Part shown: in pieces, positions 1 to 8,849 of the stretch
How positions within the stretch are numbered: position 1 is the stretch's first letter
How the letters are laid out: every line of letters starts with the position of its first letter
Source: Nocardia arthritidis
Lineage (GTDB): Bacteria; Actinomycetota; Actinomycetes; Mycobacteriales; Mycobacteriaceae
Assembly (NCBI RefSeq): GCF_011801145.1
Contig: NZ_CP046172.1
Coordinates: 5,890,001 to 5,954,000, forward strand
Direction: 5' to 3'
Length of the DNA stretch: 64,000 nucleotides
Made by a program: the position numbers and the translations under genes
The notes under the pieces: generated by a model
The model's input: only the letters and a program-made list of their open reading frames with translations
The model's database searches: none
Told to the model about the DNA's origin: nothing

Positions 1-2
1 AC

Positions 3-545
3 AACTCCGGCGACGCGGGTTGCCTGATCATGGTCGACGATGTCGCCGCCCGCCATCGCGACTTCAGCGCGGCACTGCGCGCCCGCTACGGGAAGGTGCC
101 GTCCAAGGGAAATCCGCGAATCACTCGATTCCGGCCGGGGCAAACCCGATTCACCCTCGTCGACCCGGCGGGCAACTGGATCATCTACATCCAGCGCGAC
201 GAACCGGTCGAACTCGAATACGGCGGCTCCTCCGAATTGAGCGGCCTGGCAAAGGTTCTCGACAACGCCAGGATCCTGCGCGATTTCAAGAACGACGACA
301 GCGCCGCGGCACGGACGCTGGAGGTCGGGTTGGGCAGGCACGGTGCGCAGGCTCCCGCCGTCGACCGGGCGCGGGCACTCGCCGCGCTCACCGAATTGTC
401 GATCGCCACAGGTGATTCCGCGCGTGCCGAGCGGTTCCGGGCCGAGTTGCGCGGTATCGAACTCACCAAGACCGAACGGGCGTCGGTCGCCGCCGAGCTG
501 CGCGCGGCGACCGACCTCGAAGCTTGGCTAACCGAAACATCCTGA
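3..545 (+). CDS. VOC (glyoxalase/bleomycin-resistance) family protein, 5' truncated by window
   Basis: The reading frame is open to the left edge, so the gene starts outside the window. The visible part has the second half of a VOC domain: a FTLVDPAGNWIIYIQ segment, the usual DPxGN strand-turn-strand near the end of the fold, followed by about 110 residues of Ala/Arg/Glu-rich helix that is longer than a minimal VOC protein. VOC proteins are metal-dependent isomerases, dioxygenases or drug-binding resistance proteins. The substrate cannot be told from this fragment, and the helical tail may be a separate small domain. It converges with map, 13 bp away. Confidence 0.7.
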   Translation, partial: NSGDAGCLIMVDDVAARHRDFSAALRARYGKVPSKGNPRITRFRPGQTRFTLVDPAGNWIIYIQRDEPVELEYGGSSELSGLAKVLDNARILRDFKNDDSAAARTLEVGLGRHGAQAPAVDRARALAALTELSIATGDSARAERFRAELRGIELTKTERASVAAELRAATDLEAWLTETS

Positions 546-558
546 TCCGCAGGGCAGT

Positions 559-1326
559 TCACGCCGCCGAGGTCAACACCTGCGGCCCGTCCTCGGTGAT
601 GGCGACCGTATGTTCGGAGTGCGCGGTCCGCGACCCGTCCGCGGACCGGATCGTCCACCCGTCCGGATCGGTGTAGATCTCGTCCGTTGTCGCGGCGAAC
701 CACGGTTCGATCGCGATGGTCAGGCCGGGACGCAGCTTGAAGCCGTGTCCCGGCTTGCCGACATTGGATACGTGCGGATCCTCGTGCATGGTCCGGCCCA
801 GCCCGTGCCCGCCGAACTGGGTGTTCACCGGATATCCGTAATCGCTTGCGACGGCGGCGATCGCGGCCGAGATATCACCGATCCGGTTGCCCGGCACCGC
901 AACCGCGATGGCGGCGGCCAGCGCCTCCTCGGTGGCCCGCACCAGCCGCAGATCCGCCTCGGCGGCCGTGCCGACCACAACGCTCACCGCCGAATCGGCC
1001 ACCCAGCCGTCGATGGCGACGGCGAGATCCATGGTGAGCACATCGCCGTCGCGCAGCGCGTAGTCGAACGGAAGCCCATGCAGCACAGCGTCGTTCACCG
1101 ACAGGCAGACGGTGTTGCGGAACGGGCCGCGCCCGAACGAGGGCGCGTAATCCCAGTAGCAGGACACCGCGCCGCGCAGCGCGATCCTGTTCCGCACATG
1201 CGCCTCCAGATCGAGCAAGTTGACCCCGACCCGCGCCTTGGCCCGCAACTCCGCGAGCACCTCGGCGACGAACTGCCCCGTCACCCGCATCCGCTCGATC
1301 TCGTCGCGGCTCTTCAACTCCACCAT
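559..1326 (-). CDS. map: Type I methionine aminopeptidase
   Basis: It removes the N-terminal methionine from nascent proteins in the cytosol. The 255-residue protein has the M24 pita-bread fold. It starts with the helix KSRDEIERMR and carries the metal-binding set expected in this family: an Asp in LTMDLAV, an Asp in VADSAVS, the His in GGHGLGRTMHE, and Glu residues in IAIEPW and in the last strand HSEHTVAI. There is no long N-terminal zinc-finger extension. An in-frame GTG lies 6 bp upstream, but the ATG at 1326 has GGTGGAG at good spacing and is preferred. It diverges from a small HTH regulator; the shared 77 bp holds two near-identical palindromes, so regulation by that neighbour is likely (inference). 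Confidence 0.93.
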   Translation of the reverse strand: MVELKSRDEIERMRVTGQFVAEVLAELRAKARVGVNLLDLEAHVRNRIALRGAVSCYWDYAPSFGRGPFRNTVCLSVNDAVLHGLPFDYALRDGDVLTMDLAVAIDGWVADSAVSVVVGTAAEADLRLVRATEEALAAAIAVAVPGNRIGDISAAIAAVASDYGYPVNTQFGGHGLGRTMHEDPHVSNVGKPGHGFKLRPGLTIAIEPWFAATTDEIYTDPDGWTIRSADGSRTAHSEHTVAITEDGPQVLTSAA

Positions 1327-1342
1327 GCCCACTCCACCCTTC

Positions 1343-1356
1343 GGTATTTTAATACC
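1343..1356. promoter_or_regulatory. Palindromic operator half 1 (map side)
   Basis: GGTATTTTAATACC is a near-perfect dyad with 6-bp arms GGTATT/AATACC. It lies 17 bp upstream of the map start codon. It matches the site at 1372-1385 and is offset from it by 29 bp, close to three helical turns, so both face the same side of the DNA. Confidence 0.65.
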
Positions 1357-1367
1357 AGCATAGCCGC

Positions 1368-1396
1368 TTGCGGTATTTAAATACCAGCCGTAGCCT
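1368..1396 (+). promoter_or_regulatory. Promoter of the HTH gene with embedded palindromic operator
   Basis: TTGCGG at 1368-1373 and TAGCCT at 1391-1396 are 17 bp apart. The ATG at 1404 follows the -10 by 7 nt, so the transcript is probably leaderless. The perfect palindrome GGTATTTAAATACC (1372-1385) overlaps the -35 and fills most of the spacer, where a bound protein would block RNA polymerase. This is a classical autorepression layout. Confidence 0.6.
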
Positions 1397-1403
1397 GTGT
1401 GCC

Positions 1404-1667
1404 ATGGTTCGTCTGCCGCTCACCCCCGCCCAGGTCGAGGCGGGCCGCCGCCTCGGCGCCGCACTGCGCGCGGGCCGCGGCGACCGGGATCTCGCCGAGG
1501 TCGCGCACGCCGCCAACATCTCCCCGGAAACGCTGCGCAAGATCGAAACCGGCAGGCTGCCCTCGCCCGCCTTCGGCACGGTGGTGGCATTGAGCCAGGC
1601 CCTGCGGCTGCCGCTGGACGATCTCGCCGATATCTGGTGTTCCGCGGGGCTGGCCCAATCGGCCTGA
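1404..1667 (+). CDS. Small XRE-type helix-turn-helix regulator
   Basis: The 87-residue protein is essentially one Cro/C1-type HTH domain. RDLAEVAHAANISPETLRKIETGR matches the family's helix 2-turn-recognition helix pattern with the SxETLRKIExGR signature, followed by FGTVVALSQALRLPLDDLADIW. There is no sensing domain. The chosen ATG gives the domain without the basic 12-residue upstream extension, and it sits 7 nt after a TAGCCT hexamer. It probably represses itself and map by binding the two GGTATT dyads in the intergenic region (inference). Confidence 0.85.
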   Translation: MVRLPLTPAQVEAGRRLGAALRAGRGDRDLAEVAHAANISPETLRKIETGRLPSPAFGTVVALSQALRLPLDDLADIWCSAGLAQSA

Positions 1668-1701
1668 GCGGGCTGAGTTTTCCTGGCCGGGGCCCGGGTT
1701 T

Positions 1702-2082
1702 TCAGCCCTGCTGGGTGATGGCGAGCCCGACCGTCGCGTCCGCGCCCTTCAGCAACCGATGGCCGCGGATACCGAGCCAGCCGATCGCACCGTATTTGCG
1801 GGCGACCAGCGCGCGCACCCGCTCGGTGCCCTCCGCGTCGAGGATCTCCGCGCGACCGCGGTAGACGCAGTCCTCTTTCGGGCGGCCGCGATTATCCGAA
1901 ATCTGTAGCAGCACTTTCGAATCGCTGCGCAGCCGCTTCACCTTCCCGGTCCGCGAGCCGGTCCAGACGACGATCCGTTCACCATCCGCGGCCACCCAGA
2001 CCGCCGTGGAAACCGGGGTGCCGTCCCGCTTATAAGTGGTCAGCCGCGCATATTTACTCGCGGCGAGGTCATGCCAACTCAT
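1702..2082 (-). CDS. PPOX-class F420-dependent oxidoreductase, split-barrel fold
   Basis: This 126-residue protein has the flavin/F420 split-barrel fold. Family features are the opening KYARLTTYKRDGTPVSTAVW strand pair, VWTGSRTGKVKRLRSD (the phosphate-contacting TGKxKRLR loop) and VLLQISDNRGR. The family includes F420H2-dependent reductases and related cofactor- or heme-binding proteins. The substrate is not predictable. The ATG at 2082 begins MSWHDLAASKYA; the 12 codons upstream are in frame but not family-like. It lies 116 bp downstream of the epoxide hydrolase gene on the same strand and may share its transcript. Confidence 0.85.
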   Translation of the reverse strand: MSWHDLAASKYARLTTYKRDGTPVSTAVWVAADGERIVVWTGSRTGKVKRLRSDSKVLLQISDNRGRPKEDCVYRGRAEILDAEGTERVRALVARKYGAIGWLGIRGHRLLKGADATVGLAITQQG

Positions 2083-2198
2083 ATCCGCCACGCTATGACC
2101 GCGGTGCGGGCCCGGCATCGGACTCCGGGCTCATTTTCGGCTACGCCCAGCGGCGTATGCGGTGGGTTGATCCCGCGTCAACCCCCCGCCGCGCCGAC

Positions 2199-3356
2199 TC
2201 ATCCCCGATGCTTACCGAAGAACCTCCGGATGTCGTCGACCAGCAGTTCCGGCGTCTGCAGCGCCGCGAAGTGGCCGCCGTCGGCGTACTCGCTGTAGTG
2301 CTCGATCCGCTTGTCCGGATCCATGATCCGGCGCAGCACCGGATTCGCGTCGAATACCGCCCAGCCCTGCGGGACAAGCGATGGCGCCATCCAGTCGAGC
2401 CCGGAATGCGCTGTCTCCCACAGGAATTGCGCAGCGGAGGCACCGCTGCGGGTGAACCAGTAGATGCTGATATTCGCCAGCAGCAGATCCCGGTCGACCA
2501 CGGAGCTCTGCGTACCGCCCCACACCACGAACTTCTCGGCGATCCAGGCCAATTGAGCGATCGGCGAATCGGTCAACGCCGCGGCCAGCGCGTTCGGCTG
2601 CGTGGTCTGCAACACCAGGTACCCCTTCTGCTGCGCCCAACGTTCCTGTGCCGCATGGATTACCGACATCTCTTCGGATGAGAGACCATCCGGGATCGGG
2701 AATTGCTCCCCGGCCAGACCCAGCGAACCCTGATCGCTGTTGACGTGGGTCGCGATCACCCGGCCCGGATACAGCGCGGCCAGCCTGCCGGTGACGCCCG
2801 CGCCGATATCGCCGCCCTGCGCCGCGAACCGCCGATAGCCCAGCCGCGTCATGAGTTCGGCGAAAGCCGCTGTGGTGCGGGCCAATTCCCATCCGGTCGC
2901 GGCCAGCGGGGTGGCGAAGCCGAAGCCGGGCAGCGACGGGATCACCAGGTGGAAGGCATCGGCGGGCGAGCCACCGTGCGCCCGCGGATCGGTCAGCGGG
3001 CCGATCACCTCGAGGAATTCGACCACCGAACTCGGATAGCCGTGCGTCATCAGCAGCGGCACCGCATCCGGCTCCGGCGAACGGACATGCAGGAAATGTA
3101 TGGTCTGACCGTCGATTTCGGTGACGAACTGATCGAAGGCGTTCAGCCGCGCCTCCTGCGCCCGCCAATCGAATCCGGTGCGCCAATATTCGGCCAGTTC
3201 GGCGAGGAGGTCGGGCGCGATACCGCGCCGCCAATCGGATTCGGTGCCCGGCACCGGATTCGGGACGCGGGTCGCGGCCAGCCTGCGGTGCAGGTCGTCC
3301 AGCTCGGCCTGCGGGATGTCGATACGGAAGGGGCGGATATCCGCGGTGTTGGTCAT
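2199..3356 (-). CDS. Epoxide hydrolase, alpha/beta-hydrolase with EH N-terminal domain
   Basis: The protein has 385 residues, the usual length for microsomal-type epoxide hydrolases. Residues 8 to about 105 form the EH N-terminal meander ([21 protein letters not shown], then [10 protein letters not shown]). The hydrolase core has the oxyanion motif HGYP at 105-108, the nucleophile elbow GGDIG with Asp183 in place of the serine of esterases, and a C-terminal GGHFAALQ that supplies the catalytic His. It should open epoxides to vicinal diols through a covalent Asp ester; the substrate is unknown. It diverges from the WYL regulator at 3420, which probably controls it. Confidence 0.9.
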   Translation of the reverse strand: MTNTADIRPFRIDIPQAELDDLHRRLAATRVPNPVPGTESDWRRGIAPDLLAELAEYWRTGFDWRAQEARLNAFDQFVTEIDGQTIHFLHVRSPEPDAVPLLMTHGYPSSVVEFLEVIGPLTDPRAHGGSPADAFHLVIPSLPGFGFATPLAATGWELARTTAAFAELMTRLGYRRFAAQGGDIGAGVTGRLAALYPGRVIATHVNSDQGSLGLAGEQFPIPDGLSSEEMSVIHAAQERWAQQKGYLVLQTTQPNALAAALTDSPIAQLAWIAEKFVVWGGTQSSVVDRDLLLANISIYWFTRSGASAAQFLWETAHSGLDWMAPSLVPQGWAVFDANPVLRRIMDPDKRIEHYSEYADGGHFAALQTPELLVDDIRRFFGKHRG

Positions 3357-3378
3357 GGGAACTACTCTCGAACCTATT

Positions 3379-3397
3379 GCGGAAGACTTGCTTCCGC
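3379..3397. promoter_or_regulatory. Inverted repeat between epoxide hydrolase and WYL regulator
   Basis: GCGGAAG-ACTTG-CTTCCGC is a perfect dyad with 7-bp arms inside the 63-bp divergent gap. It is followed by a CCGGAAG half-site at 3403-3409. The position suits an operator for the WYL regulator acting on both genes; this is inferred from layout only. Confidence 0.5.
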
Positions 3398-3419
3398 GAT
3401 TGCCGGAAGGCTCGCACCG

Positions 3420-4382
3420 ATGTTGGAAACCTCCGCACGATTGCTCCGGCTGCTGTCACTGCTGCAGCTGCACCGGGATTGGACCGGCCCCGCGCTCGCC
3501 GAACGGCTCGGGGTGAGCACCCGCACCATCCGCACCGATATCGAACGCCTGCGCGTCCTCGGCTATCCGGTGCACGCGACGCCGGGCGTCGCGGGCGGAT
3601 ACCGGCTCGGCGCCGGATCCGCGCTGCCCCCACTGCTTTTGGACGACGACGAGGCGGTGGCCGTCGCGGTGGGATTGGCCACCGCCGCGGGCGGCGCCGT
3701 CGCGGGCATCGAGGAGACCTCGGTGCGCGCGCTGGCGAAACTGCTGCAGGTCTTGCCGTCGCGGCTGCGGCACCGGGTGCGGGCGCTCACCGCGGCGATG
3801 GTGCATGTGCCGCGCGCGGGCAACCCGACCGTGGACGCCGCGGTGCTCACCGCGATCGCGACCGCGATCCGGGATGGCGAACGGCTGCGCTTCGACTACG
3901 AATCCCATTCCGGCGCACCGTCGTACCGCGACGCGGAACCGCATCGGCTGGTGCACTGGTCGGGTATCTGGTATCTGGTGGCCTGGGATGTCGGGCGCGC
4001 GGATTGGCGCACCTTCCGGGTGGACCGGATAGTCCCCAAGACCCCGAACGGCCCGCGCTTCACGCCGCGGACCGTTCCGGACGCCGACCCGGCCCGGTAC
4101 GTACAGCGCCGCATCGGCACCGCGACATGGCGCTACCGAGCCACCGTCCGGGTGCACGCACCCGCCGAGACCATCCGGGCCAGGCTGCCCGGCACGCTTC
4201 CGGTGACCGAGGACGGACCTGATCACTGTGTGATTCGGGTGGGTTCGGATTCACCGATCATGCTCGCCCACTATCTCACCCTGCTGGACGCGGATTTCGA
4301 GCTCTCGGACGCAACGGAACTCGCCGCGCAGTTGCGCGTCATCGCCGAGCGATTCCGGAAAGCGGCGGAATCGCATCCCTGA
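3420..4382 (+). CDS. YafY/PafBC-type HTH-WYL transcriptional regulator
   Basis: The 320-residue protein has an HTH_11-type winged helix at the N-terminus ([20 protein letters not shown], then [20 protein letters not shown]). A linker helical region follows, then a WYL domain around residues 140-210 (RLRFDYES, then [18 protein letters not shown] and the arginine-rich RTFRVDRI), and a WCX-like C-terminal part. WYL regulators sense nucleic acid or small ligands. The start at the ATG at 3420 places the HTH at residue 3. A much longer upstream frame is antisense to the epoxide hydrolase and was rejected. The neighbour suggests control of the hydrolase gene. Confidence 0.88.
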   Translation: MLETSARLLRLLSLLQLHRDWTGPALAERLGVSTRTIRTDIERLRVLGYPVHATPGVAGGYRLGAGSALPPLLLDDDEAVAVAVGLATAAGGAVAGIEETSVRALAKLLQVLPSRLRHRVRALTAAMVHVPRAGNPTVDAAVLTAIATAIRDGERLRFDYESHSGAPSYRDAEPHRLVHWSGIWYLVAWDVGRADWRTFRVDRIVPKTPNGPRFTPRTVPDADPARYVQRRIGTATWRYRATVRVHAPAETIRARLPGTLPVTEDGPDHCVIRVGSDSPIMLAHYLTLLDADFELSDATELAAQLRVIAERFRKAAESHP

Positions 4383-4450
4383 AATTTGATGATTCGATAT
4401 TCACATGACGGCGGCCCGCGAAACTACCGCAGACCGCCGTGATTGCGCCG

Positions 4451-4472
4451 CAACGGATATCGCTATCCGGTT
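4451..4472. terminator. Bidirectional hairpin between converging genes
   Basis: CGGATA-TCGC-TATCCG, extended by CAA/TTG with one bulge, lies just beyond the stop of the minus-strand secreted protein gene and 70 bp after the WYL gene. A weaker outer pair ACGGCGG/CCGCCGT occurs at about 4407-4440. Confidence 0.5.
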
Positions 4473-4478
4473 GCTCTA

Positions 4479-5003
4479 TTACCGCTGGTTGGCGCCGGCG
4501 ATACCGCCGATGATGCCGCCGATCACACAGCCGGGGATGGCTCCGACGAAGAAGACGATCAGCCCGATCAAGAAGCCGATCGCGCAGCCGATGAGCACAC
4601 CGGCCACCGTGGTGCCCGCATCACCGATGGTCTGCGGCGCATTGATTCCGGCGGCCGCGGTGCTGACCGGCTTCAATGTCAGTGTCGTTGCCGCGGCGTC
4701 GATCTCCGGCGCCACCTGAACCTCTTGACCGGTCACCGTCCGCATGACGGTCGGCGCCGTGCCGACCGTGGTGCCGTCGTTCGCGACGACGGCGACCGCA
4801 TCGGGGGTGAGCACGAACTTGCCGGAGGCGAGATGCATTGTCGCACTCGACCGATCCGGCGCGACCGAGGCGGTGTATGCCACGCCGCCGTCGACCCCGT
4901 TGAAGGAGGGACCCGCCACCTCTGCCTGACCGTATGCCGTCGCCGCCGCGATACCGGTGGCCGCGATCGTCAAGGTCGTGGTCGCCACCAATTTCCTGAT
5001 CAT
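4479..5003 (-). CDS. Secreted/membrane-anchored protein with C-terminal glycine-zipper segment, copy 1
   Basis: Function unknown. About 174 residues: an N-terminal signal peptide (basic start, then LVATTTLTIAATGIAAATAYG), a roughly 85-residue exported domain with the sequences GVAYTASVAPD and SGKFVLTPD, and a C-terminal hydrophobic part with repeated small-residue motifs (GVLIGCAIGFLIGLIVFFVGAIPGCVIGGIIGG, described here as a glycine zipper) that could cross or insert in a membrane. It is a paralog of the gene at 17348-17968: same architecture, with GFLxxIxFFxGAIPGxVIG shared. The second ATG of an ATG-ATG pair is 7 nt from GGAAAG and is preferred. Confidence 0.75.
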   Translation of the reverse strand: MIRKLVATTTLTIAATGIAAATAYGQAEVAGPSFNGVDGGVAYTASVAPDRSSATMHLASGKFVLTPDAVAVVANDGTTVGTAPTVMRTVTGQEVQVAPEIDAAATTLTLKPVSTAAAGINAPQTIGDAGTTVAGVLIGCAIGFLIGLIVFFVGAIPGCVIGGIIGGIAGANQR

Positions 5004-5181
5004 CATTACACTTTCCAATCATCCGGCCGATTTCTATTGACGTTCCCCGAAAGAAACGGCGTTGGGACACTGATCATCATGCGCCCGGAACGCTTGTCAT
5101 GTCGATAGAGTTACCCGACCGAATTACTGTGCAAGATCAAGTAATTCACGCGATACCCCAAGTAATCGGGGGGTTGATTTC

Positions 5182-5254
5182 AAATCGGTTTCGACCAGTA
5201 CGCCAAAAAGTGGAACCGCGAGGTTTACCAGATCCTGATAGGGGAAACCGATTT
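5182..5254. repeat. Inverted repeat in AT-richer intergenic DNA
   Basis: AAATCGGTTTC (5182-5192) and GAAACCGATTT (5244-5254) are perfect inverted copies 51 bp apart. They lie between the stop of cobN and the promoter side of the secreted protein gene. The surrounding 240 bp is clearly less GC-rich than neighbouring genes. It could be part of a promoter or of a long-looped terminator for cobN. Confidence 0.35.
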
Positions 5255-5256
5255 CG

Positions 5257-8200
5257 CTATTCTAGTTCGCCCTCGGTCTCCAGATAAACCTCGCGCAGCC
5301 GATCCAGGGTCTGCGGCTCGGGCCGCTCCCAGAGCCGGCGCTCGGCGGCCTCCAGCAGCCGCTCGGCGATGCCGTGCAGCGCCCACGGATTCGACCGGTC
5401 CATGAACTTGCGGTTCACCTCGTCGAAAACGTAGCTCTCCGCGAGCTTTTCGTACATCCAGTCGGCGACGACATTCGTGGTGGCGTCGTAGCCGAACAGG
5501 TAGTCCACCGTGGCCGCCATCTCGAACGCGCCCTTGTACCCATGCCTGCGCATGGCCTCCAGCCAGCGCGGATTCACCACCCGGGCACGGAAGACCCGGG
5601 ACGTCTCCTCGGAGAGGGTGCGGGTGCGCACCGCGTCCGGCCGGGTGCTGTCGCCGATGTAGGCCTGCGGATTGCGCCCCGTCAGGGCGCGCACCGTCGC
5701 CACCATGCCGCCGTGGAACTGGAAGTAGTCGTCGGAGTCGGCGATATCGTGCTCGCGGGTGTCGGTGTTCTTGGCCGCCACCGTGATTCGGCGATACGCC
5801 GAGCGCATATCGGCCGCGGCGGGCGCACCGTCCAGATCGCGGCCGTAGGCGTAGCCGCCCCAGGTGGTGTACACCTGCGCCAAATCGTCGTCGGTGCGCC
5901 AGCTCTTCGAATCGATCAGTTGCAGCAGGCCCGCGCCGTAGGTGCCCGGCTTGGAACCGAAGATGCGGGTGGTGGCGCGGCGCTCGTCGCCGTGTTCGGC
6001 CAGATCCGAGCGGGTATGGGCGCGAACGTAATTCAGCTCGTCCGGCTCGTCGAGCGCGGCGACCAGCCGGACCGCGTCGTCGAGCAGGGCGAGCACGTGC
6101 GGGAAGGCGTCACGGAAGAATCCGCTGATGCGCACCGTGACATCGATGCGCGGGCGGCCGAGTTCGGCCTGCGGGATCACCTCCAGCGTGGTCACCCGGC
6201 GGCTGGCCTCGTCCCACACCGGGCGCACGCCGAGCAGCGCGAGCACCTCGGCGATATCGTCGCCGGAGGTGCGCATGGCCGAGGTGCCCCACACCGAGAG
6301 CCCGACCGAGCGCGGGTATTCGCCGTGATCGGTCAGATAGCGCTCGACCAGCGAATCCGCCATGGCCTGCCCGGTTTCCCAGGCCAGGCGCGATGGCACC
6401 GCCTTCGGATCGACGGAGTAGAAGTTGCGTCCGGTCGGCAGCACGTTGATCAGGCCGCGCAGCGGCGAACCGCTCGGGCCGGCCGGGATGAAGCCGCCGT
6501 TCAGCGCGTGCAGCACCCGCTCGATCTCGACGCCGGTCTGCCGCAGGCGCGGCACCACTTCCGTTGCGGCGAAACGCAGTACGGCGCGCACCGGCTCGGA
6601 TTCGGTGAGTCCGGCCACCGCGTCGACCGACCAGTCCGCCGCCTGCAGCGCGCCGACCAGCTCGCGCGCCCGCGCCTCGGCCGCGTCCACCCGCTCGCGG
6701 GATTCCGCGCCGGATTCGTCCAGCCCCAACGCCTCTCGCAGACCGGGCACGTTGCGCTCGCCGCCCCAGAGCTGGCGGGCCCGCAACATGGCGAGCACCA
6801 GGTCGAGTTCGCCGTCGCCGGCGGGCGCCTGGCCGAGCACGTGCAGGCCGTCGCGGATCTGCACATCCTTGATCTCGCACAGCCAGCCGTCGACGTGCAG
6901 CAGCATATCGTCGAAGGATTCCTCGTCCGGGCGCTCGGCCAGCCCCAGATCGTGGTCCATCTTCGCGGCCCGCATGAGCGTCCAGATCTGCTGGCGGATC
7001 GCGGGCAGTTTGGCCGGGTCGAGGGTGGAGATATTCGCGTGCTCGTCCAGCAACTGCTCCAAACGCGAGATGTCGCCGTAACTTTCGGCGCGCGCCATCG
7101 GCGGAATGAGATGGTCCACCAGGGTGGCGTGCGCGCGCCGCTTGGCCTGGGTGCCCTCGCCGGGATCGTTGACCAGGAACGGATAGATCAGAGGCAGCTC
7201 GCCGAGCGCGGCATCGGTGCCGCAGGCGGCGGACATGCCGAGGGTTTTACCCGGCAGCCATTCCAGATTGCCGTGCTTGCCGAGATGTACCATGGCGTCG
7301 GCGGCGAAACCCTCCGGCGCGGACAGCCAGCGGTAGGCGGCCAGGTAGTGATGGCTCGGCGGCAGATCCGGATCGTGGTAGATGGCCACCGGATTCTCGC
7401 CGAAACCGCGCGGCGGCTGCACCATCAGCACCACATTGCCGAAACGCAATGCGGCGATGACGATTTCACCCTTCGGATCGGCGGACCGGTCGACGTACAG
7501 CTCACCCGGCGGCGGACCCCATGCCTCGACGACGGCCGCCCGCAGCTCTTCGGGGAGAGTGGCGAACCACGCGGCGTATGTGTCGGCGCCGATGCGAATC
7601 GGGTTGCCCTCCAACTGTTCCGCGGTGAGCCAGTCCGGATCCTGGCCGCCCGCCGCGATCAGCGCGTGGATCAGCGCGTCGCCGTCCCGCTCGTCCAGGC
7701 CGGGGACCTCGCCCGGCGCGCCGAGATCGTAACCGGCCGACCGCATCTCGGTGAGCAACCGGATGGCGCTGGCCGGGGTGTCCAGGCCCACCGCATTGCC
7801 GATCCTGGCGTGCTTGGTCGGATAGGCCGAGAGCATGATCGCGATCCGCTTGCGCGCGTTGGGAATCCGGCGCAGCCGGGCATGGCGGACGGCGATGCCC
7901 GCCACCCGGGCGGCGCGCTCGGCGTCCGGCACGTAGGTCGACAGGCCGTCGGCGTCGAACTCCTTGAACGAGAACGGAACCGTGATGATGCGGCCGTCGA
8001 ATTCCGGCACCGCCACCTGGGTGGCCACATCCAGCGGCGAGAGGCCGTCGTCGTTCGCCGCCCACTGGTCCCGACCGGTGGTCAGGCAAAGTCCTTGCAG
8101 GATGGGCACATCCAGGTCGGCGAGCGCGCCGACATCCCAGGCCTCGTCATCGCCGCCCGCCGATGCCGCGGCCGGTTTCGTACCGCCCGCGGCCAGCACC

Positions 8201-8835
8201 GTCACCACCAGGGCGTCGGCCCGGCGCAGCGCGGCGAGCAGCTCCGGTTCCGCGGTACGCAGCGAGGCGCAGAACAGCGGCAGCGCGCGGGCGCCCGCAT
8301 CCTCGATCGCCGTGCACAGCGCGTCGACGTAGGCGGTGTTTCCCGCGAGATGCTGTGCGCGGTAATAGATCACGGCGACGGTCGGCGCGTCCGGACCGGA
8401 TTCCGCCGCGGTACGCGGCAATTCGCCCCAGCTCGGCAGCTGCACCGGCGGTTCGAAGCCGTGCCCGGTGAGTAGCACCGTATCGGACAGGAAGTTGTGC
8501 AGCTCACGCAGATTCGCCGGACCGCCCGCGGCCAGATAGTTGTGCGCGTCGGCCGCGACGCCGCCCGGCACCGTCGAACATTCCATCAGCTCCGCGTCGG
8601 GCGCGATCTCGCCGCCCAGGGCGACCAGCGGAACTCCGCTGGCCCGCAACGCTTCCAGGCCCTCTTCCCAGGCGCGCTTACCACCCAGGACGCGCAGCAC
8701 GACCAGCTCGGCGCCGTCCAGCAGCGCGGGCAGATCGTCGAGCAGCAGCCGGGCCGGATTGCCCCAGCGGTAGTCCGCGCCGCTGGCGCGCGCGCTGAGC
8801 AGATCGGTGTCGGACGTGGACAGCAGCAGGATCAC
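5257..8835 (-). CDS. cobN: Aerobic cobaltochelatase large subunit CobN
   Basis: CobN is the cobalt-binding catalytic subunit of the ATP-dependent CobNST chelatase. It inserts Co2+ into hydrogenobyrinic acid a,c-diamide. The 1192-residue protein is standard length for actinobacterial CobN. It has the conserved HLGKHGNLEWLPGKTLGMS motif in the CobN/Mg-chelatase H core and GTSAMRTSGDDIAEVLALLGVRPVWDE further on, with the terminal RLREVYLETEGELE. The GTG at 8835 is chosen over an upstream frame extension, because that extension runs through a cobalamin riboswitch and because GAGGAAGG lies 8 nt upstream of this GTG. No cobS or cobT genes lie nearby. Expression should fall when adenosylcobalamin is plentiful. 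Confidence 0.95.
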   Translation of the reverse strand: MILLLSTSDTDLLSARASGADYRWGNPARLLLDDLPALLDGAELVVLRVLGGKRAWEEGLEALRASGVPLVALGGEIAPDAELMECSTVPGGVAADAHNYLAAGGPANLRELHNFLSDTVLLTGHGFEPPVQLPSWGELPRTAAESGPDAPTVAVIYYRAQHLAGNTAYVDALCTAIEDAGARALPLFCASLRTAEPELLAALRRADALVVTVLAAGGTKPAAASAGGDDEAWDVGALADLDVPILQGLCLTTGRDQWAANDDGLSPLDVATQVAVPEFDGRIITVPFSFKEFDADGLSTYVPDAERAARVAGIAVRHARLRRIPNARKRIAIMLSAYPTKHARIGNAVGLDTPASAIRLLTEMRSAGYDLGAPGEVPGLDERDGDALIHALIAAGGQDPDWLTAEQLEGNPIRIGADTYAAWFATLPEELRAAVVEAWGPPPGELYVDRSADPKGEIVIAALRFGNVVLMVQPPRGFGENPVAIYHDPDLPPSHHYLAAYRWLSAPEGFAADAMVHLGKHGNLEWLPGKTLGMSAACGTDAALGELPLIYPFLVNDPGEGTQAKRRAHATLVDHLIPPMARAESYGDISRLEQLLDEHANISTLDPAKLPAIRQQIWTLMRAAKMDHDLGLAERPDEESFDDMLLHVDGWLCEIKDVQIRDGLHVLGQAPAGDGELDLVLAMLRARQLWGGERNVPGLREALGLDESGAESRERVDAAEARARELVGALQAADWSVDAVAGLTESEPVRAVLRFAATEVVPRLRQTGVEIERVLHALNGGFIPAGPSGSPLRGLINVLPTGRNFYSVDPKAVPSRLAWETGQAMADSLVERYLTDHGEYPRSVGLSVWGTSAMRTSGDDIAEVLALLGVRPVWDEASRRVTTLEVIPQAELGRPRIDVTVRISGFFRDAFPHVLALLDDAVRLVAALDEPDELNYVRAHTRSDLAEHGDERRATTRIFGSKPGTYGAGLLQLIDSKSWRTDDDLAQVYTTWGGYAYGRDLDGAPAAADMRSAYRRITVAAKNTDTREHDIADSDDYFQFHGGMVATVRALTGRNPQAYIGDSTRPDAVRTRTLSEETSRVFRARVVNPRWLEAMRRHGYKGAFEMAATVDYLFGYDATTNVVADWMYEKLAESYVFDEVNRKFMDRSNPWALHGIAERLLEAAERRLWERPEPQTLDRLREVYLETEGELE

Positions 8836-8849
8836 GGTGACGGCCTTCC

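Noticed and set aside
2703..3419. Long extension of the WYL regulator
   Set aside because: Antisense to the epoxide hydrolase; the conserved HTH begins at the ATG at 3420.
5374..8475. 1033-codon plus-strand frame opposite cobN
   Set aside because: Antisense shadow of a high-GC gene; it has no family-like motifs, while the minus strand has full CobN motifs.
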